A stretch of DNA of 64,000 bases, taken from contig WJXW01000007.1 in the NCBI GenBank assembly GCA_015832175.1, positions 744,001 to 808,000 of the forward strand, written 5' to 3'. The DNA comes from Paraphaeosphaeria minitans (lineage: Eukaryota > Ascomycota > Dothideomycetes > Pleosporales > Didymosphaeriaceae). Both the position numbers and the translations under genes were made by a program. A model generated the notes under the pieces. It ran no database searches. It was given only the letters and a program-made list of their open reading frames with translations, and was not told the origin of the DNA. Shown here piece after piece: positions 35,957 to 46,738 of this stretch; within the stretch, counting starts at the first letter, position 1; each line of letters starts with the position of its first letter.

Positions 35957-37899
35957 ATGGTTACCATCACAGGTGTTGAGACGCGTGATGTGCGGTTTCC
36001 TGTGAGACTTGCCCTCCCTCTCACCTTGCTCGCTGCAGCTGCGTTGAAGGAAAGGGAAGACATGGGGCTGATCAATCGGTGTAGACCTCCCTCGACAAGA
36101 CGGGCTCGGATGCGATGAACGCGGCCGGCGACTACTCCGCTGCGTATGCCATCTTGAAGACGGATTCCGAGTTCCAGGGCCACGGCATGGTGAGTAACCA
36201 CCTTCCTTATCTGCCATTTTTTTGGAAGACAGGGCCAGCTGGCTGTTGATTTCATTGGGGAGGATTGGTGGGGGGTCCGAGACGTACGGAGCGCATGGGA
36301 GCGTTGGGTAGTGGACATTTTGGGCGTGTGAAGCCATGTTGCTATCCTCCCCGCTTCCCTGCTGTCTTTGAGATGACGATTTTCCGCATGGCAATGCTGG
36401 ATGGAGGTGTTTCTGTCACGTTGTTGCTGACGCAGTGAGTAGACCTTCACAATCGGCCGTGGCAACGAAATCGTCTGCGCCGCCATCGAACAGCTCGCCG
36501 ACCGCATAAAGGGCCGCACGCTCGAGTCCCTCGTCGAGAACTGGGGCAAGACATGGCGTCATCTGGTTCGTATTCCCTTCCCTTCCCATCCGTCCTCTCC
36601 TCGCCCTCGCCCTTGTTCTTTCCCCTATCACCTATCCACTCTCCCTCAATCCACAACGTGCTAAACGGAAACCAGGTAAACGACTCCCAGCTCCGCTGGA
36701 TCGGCCCCGAAAAGGGCGTCATCCACCTCGCCCTCGGCGCCGTCGTGAACGCCATCTGGGACCTGTGGGCCAAGACCCTGAACAAGCCCGTCTGGCGCAT
36801 CGTCGCTGACATGACGCCCGCGCAAATCGTGTCGCTCATCGATTTCCGCTACATCACCGACGCCCTGACCCCGGAAGAAGCCCTCGAGATCCTCACCAAA
36901 GCCGAAGACGGAAAAGCCTCCCGCCTCCGGGAAGCCCTCGAAAGCAAGGCCGTCCCCGCGTACACGACTTCCGCGGGGTGGCTCGGCTACGGGCAGGATA
37001 AGATGAAGGGGCTGCTGAAGGAGACGCTGGACAAGGGGTACCGTCATTTCAAGCTCAAGGTCGGGAGCGACGTCGCGGAAGATCGGACGAGGCTGAGCAT
37101 TGCGAGGGAGGTGATAGGGTTCGACAAGGGGAATGTGTTGATGGTGGATGCGAACCAGGTGTGGAGCGTTCCCGAGGCGATTGAGTACATGAAGCAGCTC
37201 GCCGAGTTTAAGCCGTGGTTCATCGAGGAGCCGACGAGTCCGGATGATGGTAAGTTGAATTTCTTTGTCTTTCTGAGGAGCAGGAGTCTAGTCGAGGGGC
37301 CGGTGAAAGGACCGAGGGGTCAGCGACAAGTGAGCTAACAGGAGCACAGTTCTTGGACACAAAGCCATCAGGGAAGCCTTGAAGCCCTACGGCATTGGTG
37401 TTGCAACGGGCGAGATGTGCCAGAACCGTGTCATGTTCAAGCAGTTCCTTGCTGCAGGCGCCATCGATGTATGTCAGATCGATGCGTGCCGTCTAGGTGG
37501 TGTGAACGAAGTCATTGCCGTCTTATTGATGGCCGCAAAAGTAAGCATTCGTCCACATACCTCACCGAGAACGCATCTAAGCATTATTAGTTCAATGTGC
37601 CCATCGTCCCCCACAGCGGTGGTGTTGGTCTTCCTGAGTACACACAGCATCTTTCAACCATCGACTACATCTGCGTCTCGGCTAAGAAGTCCGTCCTCGA
37701 GTATGTGGACCACCTACACGAGCACTTTCACCACCCTTCAGAGATCAAAGAAGGACACTATGTAACACCTATGAGCCCGGGCTACAGTGTCGAGATGAAG
37801 CCCGAAAGCATGGACCGGTATACGTTTCCCGGCAAGGAGGGCGTAAGCTGGTGGAAGAGTGAAGAAGCGAGACCAATCTTGGAAGGCGAGAAGATATAG
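35957..37899 (+). CDS. lgd1: L-galactonate dehydratase (enolase superfamily)
   Basis: Second step of fungal D-galacturonate catabolism: L-galactonate to 2-keto-3-deoxy-L-galactonate, in the cytosol. Six exons: 35957-36001, 36085-36189, 36443-36565, 36676-37249, 37350-37540 and 37591-37899. The product has 448 aa, matching Trichoderma LGD1 and Aspergillus GaaB in length. It starts with [20 protein letters not shown], which is diagnostic. The enolase-superfamily core is seen in [12 protein letters not shown] (KxK base), LMVDANQVW and [10 protein letters not shown] (metal ligands), ATGEMCQN and [11 protein letters not shown] (His base). The protein ends in [21 protein letters not shown]. Introns are 83, 253, 110, 100 and 50 bp, so the second is unusually long for this window. 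None of the other pathway genes (reductase, aldolase, glyceraldehyde reductase) is nearby. Confidence 0.94.
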
Positions 37900-38007
37900 A
37901 TAGTGTTCCTATCGTGGAGTGAGGGAGGTGGGAGAATAACAAATGGATTCTATTCCACAAAGGGTTTTATTCGTGCCTGCTAACCTCCAGAGTAGATCAT
38001 ACGTCAA

Positions 38008-39369
38008 CTAGCCTTCAGAGCCCATGATCCATTGTACGCGTCCAGGACGATGTGGCTGGGGTTGAGAGGGTGCAGTAGACGGCACAGAGGAATAACTGGG
38101 ACTGGGGGCTTTGGATGGGACATTGGAAGGCGCATGTGAATGTGGTCCGTGAGCTGATGCCGCCAAGTCCGACATGCTGTTGAACACGCGTGCATGCTGA
38201 GCTTGTGCAGTAGCAGGGAGCCAGCCACTGCTTGTGATTCCCTCTCGGTCCATCAAGCGCTGCATGAGGTCCTCTTGGATGACCAACAAATGCTCGAGTG
38301 CAGCCAACCGTGTGTCTTCTTTGGCAGAGCAGCAATGAATATAGGAGCGACCAGTAGGATTGTGTTCGACGATGGCAGCGGCGATCTTGCGAGAACAGGT
38401 ATTTCCGTAGGTGATAACATCCAGGCTGCGAGCGGGGCCGTAAATTGCTCTAGCATTTGCTGCATATCGTCAGTATACTTCAGGATAACGATGCCCTTGG
38501 TGACAAAACCTAGTACTCTGGCCCTCGTGCTTTCCAACGAGTCCTCCGAGGCGGTTTCCTGCATCCGATGTATCAGCTCGCTCGCCGTCCGTTCGAGCTT
38601 CAGGCTCTCGTAAGAGCTCTTGCCGTGCTTCATGTCCTTGAACGTTTCGATCATCCTGTGCTACGCTGGAATCCTCGCCACCCGTCACGAGAAGCTTGAA
38701 ATTTGGCTCAGGCGGTTGCTGCCGCGGTGGACGTTGCTTTGATTGTTTCTTGCAATCAGGATCACAGTGTTTCCAGCCTAAGAGCTTCCAACCGAACCGT
38801 TTCAATTCCGCCTTCCAGTTCTTTTTAAAAGTCCGTGGTCTGAAGCGCTGGCGTAGTAGATTGCCCTCCTTGCGTCTGCGTTGCTTCCTGAGGTATTTGT
38901 CTCTGCGCTGCCACTCTATGTATGGCTTCACAAAGTCGTACTCCTGCTTCAGGTGCTCCCACCAAGGTTGCCGATGTTTTTGGTCCCACGGATGTCTGGG
39001 GAAGAGAACGACGGGATCGACGCCACACGCTGGGCACCCAGACTTGAATGGTCCACGAGGATAGTGCTGTATGGAATGAATGGTACCGACGGTAACGTGA
39101 GAATGCTCGTGAGGGTATGCGTGCGAGTAGGATTGGTACGGCGACACGTGCAGGTGAGAAACAGGATTGAGGGTTGGAGAAAGAGGTGGTGAGAAAATAG
39201 AAATGTTGGTACGCGAGGGGATGGTGGAGAGATAGTTGCCGTGGCGTCGTAGTGAAGCCGACCTCTGTGAGCGATGGGAAGTCACGCTTCTGAGGCTTCT
39301 TGTTGACCCATGCGGCGAGAGAAAGTCCTTCGAATGCCGACGCAAACCGGGGTCCATTGGCCTGTTCAT
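38008..39369 (-). CDS. Uncharacterised basic protein, exon joins partly unresolved
   Basis: Three blocks in different frames look coding. Block 1 (39369 to about 38665) holds HSIQHYPRGPFKSGCPACG and a strongly basic stretch with WQRRDKYLRKQRRRKEGN, plus C/H residues that could bind metal. Block 2 (38654-38510) is helical (MIETFKDMKHGKSSYESLKL). Block 3 (38459-38008, stop TAG) continues KIAAAIVEHNPTGRSYIHCC and ends in a Ser/Pro-rich tail. Blocks 2 and 3 join cleanly across a 50-bp intron with a weak donor (GTTTTG), a TACTGAC branch point and GCAG. I found no good join between blocks 1 and 2; an indel is possible. The frame of block 1 is also open for about 200 bp upstream of 39369 and codes for a hydrophobic segment (ISSGITIAIASTLLF) without an ATG, so a 5' exon is probably missing. 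Confidence 0.5.
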
Positions 39370-39569
39370 GGGGGCCGGCAGCCTCGTAAAGAGCAGTGTG
39401 GACGCAATGGCGATAGTAATGCCCGAGCTGATAATGGGGGACAGAACTTGGGGCAGGCGTAAATGATTGCGGAGTGAGAGTGCGGCACGATATCTCGGAA
39501 TATTAGACGTTCTTTCCTGCTCACAAGATGAGATCGCAGTTGCCTGTTCCTGCGGAAGCTGTGAACCTC

Positions 39570-40482
39570 AACCTCGCCCGCTCCTTCTGTTTACAGCCTT
39601 CACTCACTAAACCCCATCAACACGACCTTTCGCCCACCAGATCGCGGAGAACGACGCCATCACGTCTTATACCCTGACCTGTGTGTTAAAGCTACCTCGA
39701 CCAATTTTACGTGTATATATATCTTCGGATTCAGGATTTCTACCATCAGATCAACTTCCACGCGCTTGTGTCGGAATGGAGGCTGCACCCTCGCCCGATA
39801 TACAAGTGCGGACGTCAGTTCGATTCTGATCGTGGCCTTTCAGGTGCAGCTGAATTGTAAAAACCACGCAAGGGGGAAAACCTGTGAGAGCGGAACCCGG
39901 CTCGTTAGCACAAAAAACGAGGTCTCATCAGAGATCCAGTTTCTAGAATACGGCGTTCGCGCCCAAATCTAGTTTTTGCATTTTTGTGAGTACTTATGCC
40001 ACGGGCCAATGCAGGTAGACAACAGGTAGACAACAGGTGAAAATACACCGCTCTGATTTTTAGCAGCGATTCGGACAAGGTTGTACGCTGTCTGCTTATA
40101 CCACGGGACGAGCTACGAATGACGAGAGATGATTCCGATAATTGACTACAACTCTACAACTTGCGGTACTCTTGACTATTAATTTGAGTTTTACCTCGCA
40201 GAAGGCTTTGCACCAAAGACGACTTCACGAATTACCGAAATGGCAATGTGAATGCTCATGTACATCGACATTGAATAGATCAGCGCTATGTCGTTCTAGA
40301 AATCTAATGGTTGCCACGTGGGTATCACAACTCAATACTCGCCATCTTGCAGCACCCATCTACCACAATCCGGAAGCAATGCAGCGCGTGCCAAAGGCGA
40401 TGCCGCTCAAACAGCATCTTCCTACCCACATACCCCGTTCCATGCATCAAACACCACACTTCAGAAGCGTACCCTCATCTAC
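39570..40482. other. Intergenic region
   Basis: 913 bp upstream of the 38-39 kb gene and downstream of the AFG1-like gene. Two adjacent GTAGACAACAG copies at about 40016-40037. No gene is supported. Confidence 0.45.
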
Positions 40483-42229
40483 CTACATACTATCCTCTCT
40501 CCACTTGCTCTTGACCCTCTGCCAACCCTCCTTCTCCCCCTTGCCGCCCTTTTCCTCCATCCCCAGCCCCCTCTCCACCCACTCCACACTCCCCATTTCA
40601 CTCAGCCTTGACAGCGCTCTTGCAAACGCAAATCGTTCTTCGTCCCCCGTGAACAGATTGCTGTTCTTGAGCATGTTCATGTTCATGCCGAGGTCGTCCA
40701 TGAGACTGCGCATGACATCGGAGACGTCGGCACCGTCGTCGGCGGAGCGCGGGGCCCCCTTGAGTTGCTCACTGGTGAGGGCGTCTTGGAGCTCTGAGGC
40801 GGAGAGGAAGAGGGATGTTAGCGGGACGGCGGTGGTCATTACGAGTTTGGCCTGCGCCGTGTGTTAGTACTATGCTTGTGAAGTATGAAGTAGGAAGATG
40901 ACTTACGCGGCTCTCATAGATTGCGTCGATGAACGTGATGAACCTCCTCGCCAGGTCCCTGCTCTTGTGGTTCATCCCCGGGACATCCGTGATGATGAAC
41001 GCGTCATAGTTGCGCATCAGCTCCAGGTAGTCCGCCGCACCAGTCGCCCGGCCGATGATCTCGTCGAAGCTGAACCACGCACAGCGCCCGCTGGCTTTCG
41101 GGACTTCGATCTCGCGGCCCCAGACGTGGTGCACGGCGCGGTGCGGAGGGTCCTTCTCAGGATCGCCCAGGAACTTGAACCACCGCTCGCAATGACTGAT
41201 CGCTGATTTGTCGAGCGGGTGGTGGTACACGCCCGACGGCGGACGGGGAATTTTCCTGTAATCTGTTTGCGAGTCTAAATTGATGACTGAAAGTTTCGTT
41301 TTAAGGAGGTTGATGGCAGGGATGAAGGACTCGCGCTGGATCCCGTTCTTGTAGAGGTCGCTTGGATGGCGGTTCGAGGTTGTGACCATGACGGTGCCGT
41401 GGGCCATGAGGGACTCTATCAATCGTCGTAGAATCATGGCGTCTGCGACGTCTGTGCATTGGAACTCGTCGAAGCAGAGGACGCTGCTGCGCTCGGCGAT
41501 GCCGGCAGCTACGTAGGGAATGCCGTCGACCTCGTTACCGTGCTGCATCTTAATCTTGTGGAGGTCCTTATGTACGCTTTGCATAAAGGCGTGGAAGTGG
41601 ATACGCGTCTTCTTTGTGATATTGGGCGGGAGGGTGTCGTAGAAGAGATCCATGAGCATTGTTTTGCCGGAGCCAACATCGCCGTACATATACAGGCCCT
41701 TGGGCAAGGAATCTGGAATGGGGGAGAGCGGAGGCTTCGAAGAATGCGTAGAAGAGAAGAATGACCATAAGCTTTTTTGGGGTTTCAAGTCTTCTATCTC
41801 CGGGGGTTGTATTGGTGGTTGCTCATATCGCGACAGCTCAACGTGAAGGTCATCTAGGAACTGGATGAGACTGCGCTGGTGCTCGTCGTTTCGTAGACGC
41901 CCGCTTTCCACCCGCGAATCGTACTCTTCCATAGGTGTGCGATCCGCAGTTTTCCGGCTCTCTGGTTCCCTTTCCAGCACAGCAGCCTGCGCGTCTTGCG
42001 CGTGCCCTCTGTACGCCCCAGCCCTCAACCTAAGCGTGCTATGCCCAGCTCCAGTAGCTATTCTGGGCGCAGTTGCTCCATTCCACCCGTTTCTCTGCAG
42101 CCGTAGCGTGCGCAAACAGTCCGTACAAATCGACCTCCTCGGAGGAGCGCGTGCGGCAAGGCTAACGCGAGACGTGCGGCGAGTCGCAGTATCTCGAAGG
42201 AGCCCTCTGAGGGCCTTGGCTGCTGTCAT
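40483..42229 (-). CDS. AFG1: Afg1/LACE1-family mitochondrial ATPase
   Basis: A P-loop ATPase of the mitochondrial inner membrane that promotes turnover or quality control of respiratory-chain subunits. Two exons, 42229-40907 and 40851-40483, with a 55-bp intron (GTAAGT..GCAG); product 563 aa. The first 60 residues are Arg/Ala-rich and suit mitochondrial import. Walker A is GDVGSGKTMLMD (about residue 182) and Walker B is SSVLCFDEFQ (about 250). Further family features are HFHAFMQSVHKDLH, TTSNRHPSDLYKNGIQRESF and the C-terminal FIDAIYESR followed by AKLVMTTAVPLTSLF. The last 80 residues beyond the usual domain carry a Met/Asn-rich segment and a basic end. Confidence 0.94.
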
Positions 42230-42972
42230 TGGGGTCGACGCGTAATCTTCCTATGCATAAAGAAGAGATGATTAGAACATGGCGCAAAGAGATATCAAAA
42301 AGGCATCTACAAGAAAACCCGAGGAAGACGTTCGATATCGGTAACTGATGCTGGGTGTCGGAACTAGGAATAGCGTTCCAAGCAGGATTATTAGCTCGCG
42401 CTCGGCTGTCCGGCAGGATCACGTGCAGCTTGCGTTCATATGGCATCGATATCTCTAGCACCCGCAACAACTGTAAGTTGTATCGTGCAGGCTTTGCCGT
42501 TGATCACCACACGCTCCCTAGAGCCCCGATTCACGTATCTAGGACCCATGTCAGAGCATGTGCACTGGTTCCGATTGAAGCGCAACCGCGAAGAATCTAC
42601 CAAGAACACTTCGCTTCAGTTGCTTCAACATTTCGAGCATGTGCAATCGACAGACTCTTTTTAAGACAGATAACAGAGTGTCTTTAAATAAAAAATACTT
42701 CGAACTCCCCTGATGGAGTAATGTACCGACACCAAACGAACACATGCGGCCTGGCCTGCACAATATGCCCTAACGGTATGTTGTCTACATTCTGAACAAC
42801 CAAACTGCCATGCCATATAACGCCGCCATGCAATTCATATAATAGCCATGAATGATCCTCACGCAGTGAGCGTCAAGGCTACTTTCGGCCCGACATATAA
42901 GGCCCAATTCGTCCCTTTGAATAACACTTTCCCACCTACCCCGCTGTGGTTCCCACTTGGTCGTGGCCTTTT
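42230..42972. other. Intergenic region upstream of AFG1-like gene
   Basis: 743 bp between the AFG1-like start and the end of the eIF3g gene. A run of A residues (TAAATAAAAAATAC) at about 42683 may relate to 3' end formation. No coding region is supported. Confidence 0.45.
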
Positions 42973-43921
42973 CTACTGATCGGGCTTCTTGGCAAACTCG
43001 ACACGTAGGATTAGATGTCCGTAACCGACTGATATTTGTCAGCACCATTAAGATAGCGAGTATTGGAATCAACTTACATCCATCCATTTTCTCGCAGGCC
43101 TTGGCTGCATCTGTTCGGTCTGCGTAGCTGACAAAAGCGAAGCCCTTTGCCCTGCCTGTCTCCCTGTCCTTGGCGAGGAACACTCTGGTAACATGGCCGT
43201 ACCTTGAGAACATGTCGCGCAGATCCTGCTCTTCTGCGAATTCGGAAACGTTGGTGACACGGAGCGTGGCCAGGTCGTCGCGCTCGAATTTGCCGCCCAT
43301 CTTCTCACCGGCACCCGCGCCACGGCCACGGAGATGAGGGGGGACGTAGCTGCCCGAGCCCATGCCAGTGCCGCCTGCTTGGGGAGCATCGTCGGGCATG
43401 TCCGCCGGAGCGACCTCGCCCTCGCCCATGGTATCCTTGAAGGGACACTTTGTGGTGAAATGGTCTCCCTGGCAAATACGGCACTTGATCTTTGCTGACT
43501 TGAGCGCATCTGCCTTTGTCTTTTCCTCCTGGCTTTTCTCCTCGGTGTTGGCCTTGAAGCCGGCGACGGGTCGGAAAACGATGTTCTCGGCGACAGTGAC
43601 GGTATCCGTTTGGGGTCCAGCAGCCTTGCCCTTCTCTTGCCCGAACTTCTCCCAATGCTTGCGCTCGGCGATGCGTGGGTTTACGACGATCTTGTTGATG
43701 GTCTTCTTGATGCGGCGGGTGGTCTTGATCTTCTTGCCGTCATCGCGGATGGAGTAGGTAATGATGGTCTCGGTTCCATCCTTGTTCTTGACAGTCTGCT
43801 GCTGCGGGAGCACGAGGGAGTCCTCGTCTTCCTCCTCGGCCCAGTCTGTCCGTCTGCGGGGGTCAGTAAGCGAAACGACAACGCGCGCACACGGGGATAC
43901 GGACCCTGCTACTCGCGACAT
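42973..43921 (-). CDS. TIF35: Translation initiation factor eIF3 subunit g
   Basis: A core eIF3 subunit that contacts eIF3i and takes part in scanning and reinitiation on the 40S ribosome. Three exons: 43921-43905, 43853-43078 and 43028-42973; product 282 aa. Exon 1 codes only for MSRVAG. The N-terminal half carries [18 protein letters not shown] and [19 protein letters not shown]; then a zinc knuckle [16 protein letters not shown] (C-x2-C-x4-H-x4-C), [11 protein letters not shown], and a C-terminal RRM (about 205-282) with [20 protein letters not shown] and [10 protein letters not shown]. The final exon gives [18 protein letters not shown], as in other fungal eIF3g proteins, which fixes the second splice. 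The first splice uses a less usual donor (GTCCGT). Confidence 0.94.
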
Positions 43922-44892
43922 GGTTGTCGTGTGTTGTGGAACGAGACCCGTGCTGGTTGTGCGTGTCGTGTAGATACCGATATGTGTATGTGTGCTTGTT
44001 CGGGGGTGGTGAGGCCTGCGGCTGCGAAAGTTCAAGTGGTGGCGGCGTGGGGCTGGCACCGTGGGCGAAATTCGATTGTGAGGAAAGCGCGCTGGCCACG
44101 AACAGACTAGCGTGGACATACACCAAAACCGTGGATCAACATCGCAATGCAACTATCTACGATTCACCGTCTTCTTCAGACACGTTGCTTGGACCTGGCT
44201 TTCATACTTGCTGAGTGGTTCAAAGCGAAGACGTTGTTTGTCTTTCAGGCTGCTCGGCTCGCGATCGTGGCGCTGGTCTCGGTGTGACTCGAAGGATGCT
44301 GCACCCCCAGCCTTGTTCCAGTATTCCAATTTGACTCATTGGAGATCTATTGTCTTCTTCTGTATGCCCCATTATCTTGTATGGCTGACAAACTAGGTGC
44401 GTGCAACAGGAGTCTGGCGGACCAATGTCGGTGGTGGTGTTCACTCTCCAGTCAACACTCGGCCGAAAACAGCAAATCCGTCGGACTTGACCCGTCCTCC
44501 GGCTGCCCCGGTCTTCTCCAGCCCCAGCGCCGCAGCGTCGCGCTTTCGACCGAAGCAGCCGCACGCAAATGTCTTCCCGCCGATGGCGTTGTTCCTGGAC
44601 CACGAGCTTAGCGCTCTTCATTCTTCTGTTCCTCTGTCATCATTGGCCGTGTTGTCGGTCTGCTAACCAATATTGCAACCGGAAGAGCTGTCAGCCTGTG
44701 CCGCCAAAGAGTGCCTCCGGTTAATGCACATATAAGTCGTGCTGTATCGCGAGGTAGAGCATTCTCGCATCCAGCATCTCACCCCATCACCATCGATCAG
44801 TATCACCTGCCTCGATAAGCTCTTGCAATCATCATTTGTCAGAACCAGCCACTTGTTTTTCGCATACTCATTTTTTTCCACCAGCTCTCACA
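43922..44892. promoter_or_regulatory. Shared upstream region of TIF35 and the NmrA-like gene
   Basis: 971 bp between two divergent starts. A plus-strand frame at 44397-44666 (89 codons) has Pro/Ala/Ser-rich composition but no recognisable motif, so I do not call it a gene. The NmrA-like leader before 44893 contains a T-rich run (ATTTTTTTCCACC). Confidence 0.45.
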
Positions 44893-45795
44893 ATGTCAAG
44901 GACCATTCTTGTAACTGGTGCGACCGGTCGCCAGGGAGGAGCGGTCATCAAAGCACTCCAAAATACCGACTTCGAAATCCTCGCCCTCACACGCAGTGCT
45001 TCGTCACCCTCGGCCCAGAAGCTCGCCAAGTCATCATCAAACATCAAGCTCGTAGAAGGAGACCTGGACGACACCGAAGCCGTTTTCAGAAATGCCAAAG
45101 CTGCCACCAACAACCCCATCTGGGGCGTGTACAGTGTCCAGGCTCAAGTAAAAGGCAACGTCGGCGTTGAAGAGACATGGGGCAAGAACATCATCGACTC
45201 GTCCATTGCCGCAGGCGTGGAATTCTTCGTGTACAGCTCCGTCGACCGTGGAGGCAAGAAGTCGTCTTCAACACCGACCGAAGTACCACACTGGATTACG
45301 AAGCACAACCTCGAAAAGTACCTCGAAGCAAAAGCAGCAGGTACGCAAATGAAGTACACGGTCCTCCGCCCGGTGGCGTTTATGGAGAATGTCACCAACG
45401 ACTTCGCTGGGAAGGCTATGGCCGCGACGTGGAACTACGCGCTCAAGGACAAACCGATGCAGCTCGTTGCTACGAGAGACATTGGAAACTTTGCTGCTGA
45501 GGCGTTCAAGCACCCGGAAGAGTACAGCGGGCGCTACCTCTCGATTGCTGGCGCTGAACTCACCTACGACCAGGCGAACGCCGTTTTCAAGGAGAAGATT
45601 GGAATGGATATGCCGAGGACATTCAGCCTCGTGGCATGCATTGGTTTGATTGCGGTGCCGGCCATTGGCAAGATGTTCAACTACTTGAAGAAGAACGCTA
45701 CTGGGGCTAGTATCGAGGAGAGCAGAAAGATCTACCCGGGTTTACTGGATTTTGGCACGTGGCTTGAGACGGAGAGCCAGTTCCGAAAGCAGTAG
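44893..45795 (+). CDS. NmrA-like family NAD(P)-binding protein
   Basis: Atypical short-chain dehydrogenase fold. Members sense NAD(P) redox state or act as reductases. One exon, 300 aa, starting at the ATG just before RTILVTGATGRQGGAV, which is the dinucleotide-binding Gly motif. Further features are DFEILALTRS, NIKLVEGDLDD, GVYSVQAQVKGNVGVEETWG, FFVYSSVDRGG, YTVLRPVAFMENV and the C-terminal DFGTWLE. The usual YxxxK catalytic pair is not obvious, as in regulatory NmrA-type proteins. An in-frame ATG 57 bp upstream would only mask the beta strand and is rejected. Substrate unknown. It is not closely similar to the broken NmrA-like gene at 60-61 kb. Confidence 0.88.
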   Translation: MSRTILVTGATGRQGGAVIKALQNTDFEILALTRSASSPSAQKLAKSSSNIKLVEGDLDDTEAVFRNAKAATNNPIWGVYSVQAQVKGNVGVEETWGKNIIDSSIAAGVEFFVYSSVDRGGKKSSSTPTEVPHWITKHNLEKYLEAKAAGTQMKYTVLRPVAFMENVTNDFAGKAMAATWNYALKDKPMQLVATRDIGNFAAEAFKHPEEYSGRYLSIAGAELTYDQANAVFKEKIGMDMPRTFSLVACIGLIAVPAIGKMFNYLKKNATGASIEESRKIYPGLLDFGTWLETESQFRKQ

Positions 45796-46738
45796 CATTA
45801 TGCGATATGGCCTTGCATTGTTAGAGTTGAATTGTGTTGGCGTTTACTTCTGGCATAGATTAGCGCCTAAATGGCTGCAATGAATTTTTTTAATTTCAAG
45901 TCCAGTATGTTCCGAGTGCGAGTGCTCACACTGTTGAACATGTTCTAAAGTACCCCCGATACGACCCATCGCATAATCTCAACGCACCACTCCTTTCCAC
46001 CCTACTTTGCCATATTCACCTCATCACCTCGGGACAACTTTTCCAATCTCTTCGCCTTAGCGAACCGAGAAAATCCCTCCGGATGGCGGCCACCTCACGT
46101 TCAGTAAAATCCGGTACCGCCGCAGTGCCATTCTGTCGCTCCCGCTCGACCCATATCAGACCACCTCTTTTCCTCCACTGATATTCCATCATGACCATAT
46201 AACTCTGCACTGCAAACATGTCAGATCAGGGTCTCCGTTGATGATAGCGGGGGGCGTTGAGGTGAACGTAGATGAGGAGGCGGAGCTCGAGGGCAAGGGT
46301 GAGAAGGGTAGGGCTTCTGGGGGTATCGGTGTTTCCAGCCCATCGTAGTAACGGGTACTGCTTGAACACAGAGTTTAGAGAATCACATGTTGTAACTACA
46401 CAGCAACTGTCACGATGCTTGGCAAGACGGGAGACGGGAGTACGGCGTTGTGTGATCAGCGACCGGTCCAACGGTGCGAGTAGGTAGACGAGACTAGCGC
46501 GGCACCGCCACAATCACCAAACCCATGCAGGTGCAGGGGGGCACTTGCTGCTTATTTCGAAGATATAAGCATGCCGCTTTCCCCGAAGCCTGTCCAGCCC
46601 CAAGCCCTTCTGCTGTCTTCCCATTCGCAAGCGTCGTCCTTCCTCGAGCGTTCTCGCCACAGCATGCGCAGTTCTCCGTGAACATCTCGAGCAAACATCA
46701 TCCGAACATCGCCGCACTCACCTCCGCCGCTCCACAAC
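45796..46738. other. Intergenic region with a broken minus-strand frame
   Basis: 943 bp between the NmrA-like gene and AKR1, containing the F-box-like fragment listed separately; the rest holds the AKR1 leader. Confidence 0.45.
46016..46513 (-). pseudogene. Possible F-box-like fragment, interrupted by a stop
   Basis: A minus-strand frame runs from 46513, stops at TGA 46226-46228 and continues in the same register to 46016. The first part has LLTLALELRLLIYVHL, reminiscent of the LPxELRxxIY core seen in many fungal F-box-like proteins. The second part is charged (EREVAAIRRDFLGSLRRRDW). A 63-bp intron (GTTCAC..GTGCAG with a CTGAC branch point) could remove the stop and keep the frame, so this may be a small intact gene and not a relic. 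No ATG start is convincing. Confidence 0.3.

Noticed and set aside
44397..44666. 89-codon frame between TIF35 and the NmrA-like gene
   Set aside because: Low-complexity Pro/Ala/Ser content and lies within a shared promoter; no support.
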